Part shown: piece by piece, positions 6,333 through 7,080 of the stretch
How the letters are laid out: every line of letters begins with the position of its first letter
Numbering within the stretch: the first letter of the stretch is position 1
NCBI GenBank assembly: GCA_900554225.1
Contig: USGH01000136.1
Coordinates: forward strand, 1 to 7,080
DNA length: 7,080 bases
Origin: an uncultured Eubacteriales bacterium
GTDB taxonomy: Bacteria > Bacillota > Clostridia > Oscillospirales > CAG-272
Direction: 5' to 3'
Notes under the pieces: model-generated
Told to the model about the DNA's origin: nothing
What the model saw: the letters and a program-made list of their open reading frames with translations, nothing else
The model's database searches: none
Made by a program: the position numbers and the translations under genes

Positions 6333-7080
6333 TTATGATTGGGCAAGCTCCGCGTTGTAGAACGAGATTCCCTCGATGGCGGGCAGGATCACATCCTCGA
6401 AATAGCCGTCGGGATCGGTGTCGTAGGCCAGCGCGGAGATGTAGACGTAATTGCCCTCCGGCATACCTGCGATCTGTACGGAGAAGTAGTACCATGTGAC
6501 GCCTTTGCCGTCCTCCGTTTTCGCATCCGTGTGACAGTAGGTATATTTTTGACCGTCTTTTGTCACGCCCTCCGTCAGTGGACGGTTTTGCTTGGCTTCC
6601 GCGATCGCCGCTTCATCCGCGTCTATATCGACATAGCCGATCCAGGGCGTATCGAATATGGCAGCCATGACCTCCAAACGTTTTGTGCTGTATACACCGC
6701 TGTACTCGTTTTGCCATACACTGGCGATATTCACGCCGTTGTAGCTCCAGTCTGCGGGAAGCGGGAGAATATAGCCGTAAGACGTTTCCTTGGAATCGGC
6801 GCCTACGCCAGCATAGAACCGTACATCCATCCGCTGCGTGCCGAGACCATTCACCCAGATCCTGCACGATTCCATCTTCGGTAAAAGCACCGTTTCCACG
6901 AAATTCTCATCAAAATCGTAGCTGTAGTACGTGACCTGGATACCGTGCTCGTTGTCAAACTGCAAAATTCCCTCATAGGTGTCGCGCTCCTCGCCGGGCG
7001 TGCAGGTGAACGCGAACGCGTGACCGGACGGTGTGGCGCCATATACATCCGCGTCCTCCGGTAGGGCGGCAAGCGGCGTC
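6333..7080 (-). CDS. Unrecognised protein with an internal repeat, C-terminal part (runs off right edge)
   Basis: The frame is open from the right edge to the TAA at 6335-6333, giving 248 visible residues; the true start is beyond the window. A TTG at 6965-6963 could be taken as a start, but the frame continues upstream without a stop and with the same composition, so it is an internal Leu. I do not recognise the family. The protein is acidic, rich in Tyr, Asp and Gly, with alternating hydrophobic strands that suggest beta-sheet folds. Two stretches resemble each other: YDFDENFVETVLLPKMES (visible residues 54-71) and YDTDPDGYFEDVILPAIEG (219-237), suggesting a duplicated domain. No transmembrane segment is visible. 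Such proteins are often secreted or lipid-anchored, but the N-terminus that would show this is missing. It converges on the sugar operon and shares its terminator, so a functional link is not implied. Confidence 0.75.
   Translation of the reverse strand, partial: TPLAALPEDADVYGATPSGHAFAFTCTPGEERDTYEGILQFDNEHGIQVTYYSYDFDENFVETVLLPKMESCRIWVNGLGTQRMDVRFYAGVGADSKETSYGYILPLPADWSYNGVNIASVWQNEYSGVYSTKRLEVMAAIFDTPWIGYVDIDADEAAIAEAKQNRPLTEGVTKDGQKYTYCHTDAKTEDGKGVTWYYFSVQIAGMPEGNYVYISALAYDTDPDGYFEDVILPAIEGISFYNAELAQS

Noticed and set aside
6339..6884. Plus-strand frame of 181 codons over the convergent gene
   Set aside because: It is the complement of the minus-strand gene, whose frame is open to the right edge, has coherent acidic composition and internal repeat, and ends just before a perfectly oriented terminator.
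6963..6965. TTG as start of the convergent gene
   Set aside because: The same frame continues without a stop to the window edge and no good ribosome binding site precedes the TTG, so the gene is taken as incomplete at its 5' end.

Overview
The window most likely comes from a Gram-positive, Clostridia-like anaerobe, for example a gut or rumen Oscillospiraceae-type bacterium. The reasons are strong AGGAGG-type ribosome binding sites, a lipobox lipoprotein used as a sugar-binding protein, moderately high GC by eye, and a compact AraC-controlled carbohydrate gene set. This placement is inference from sequence style; there is no marker gene.

Layout. At the left edge, on the minus strand (1-144), are the first 48 codons of an AraC-family regulator, including the typical N-terminal cupin stretch HWHDCFEI. 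A 248-base divergent control region (145-392) separates it from a plus-strand run of four genes. That region holds a plausible promoter for the regulator, a TATAAT box facing the operon, and two perfect TGATAGAT half-sites exactly 21 bases apart. The four genes are a secreted sugar-binding lipoprotein (393-1820), a GH78 alpha-L-rhamnosidase-type enzyme (1827-3968), an FAD-dependent oxidoreductase of the FAD_oxidored type (3996-5276), and a GH20-like TIM-barrel protein with an HLGMDEE motif (5289-6248). Gaps between them are 6, 27 and 12 bases, and each gene has its own ribosome binding site. A strong hairpin terminator (6276-6314) closes the operon and also serves a convergent minus-strand gene (6333 to beyond 7080). 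That gene encodes an unrecognised protein whose visible part carries a degenerate internal repeat.

How it may work. The lipoprotein would capture a rhamnose-containing oligosaccharide outside the cell. The three enzymes show no signal peptide and so should act in the cytoplasm, the GH78 removing terminal rhamnose, the GH20-like protein possibly acting on a hexosamine-type residue, and the flavoprotein carrying out an unassigned oxidation. No permease or ATPase gene lies in the closed operon, so the binding protein must use a transporter encoded elsewhere. The oxidoreductase between two glycosidase-type genes is the least explained part. Substrate and reaction are inference only.
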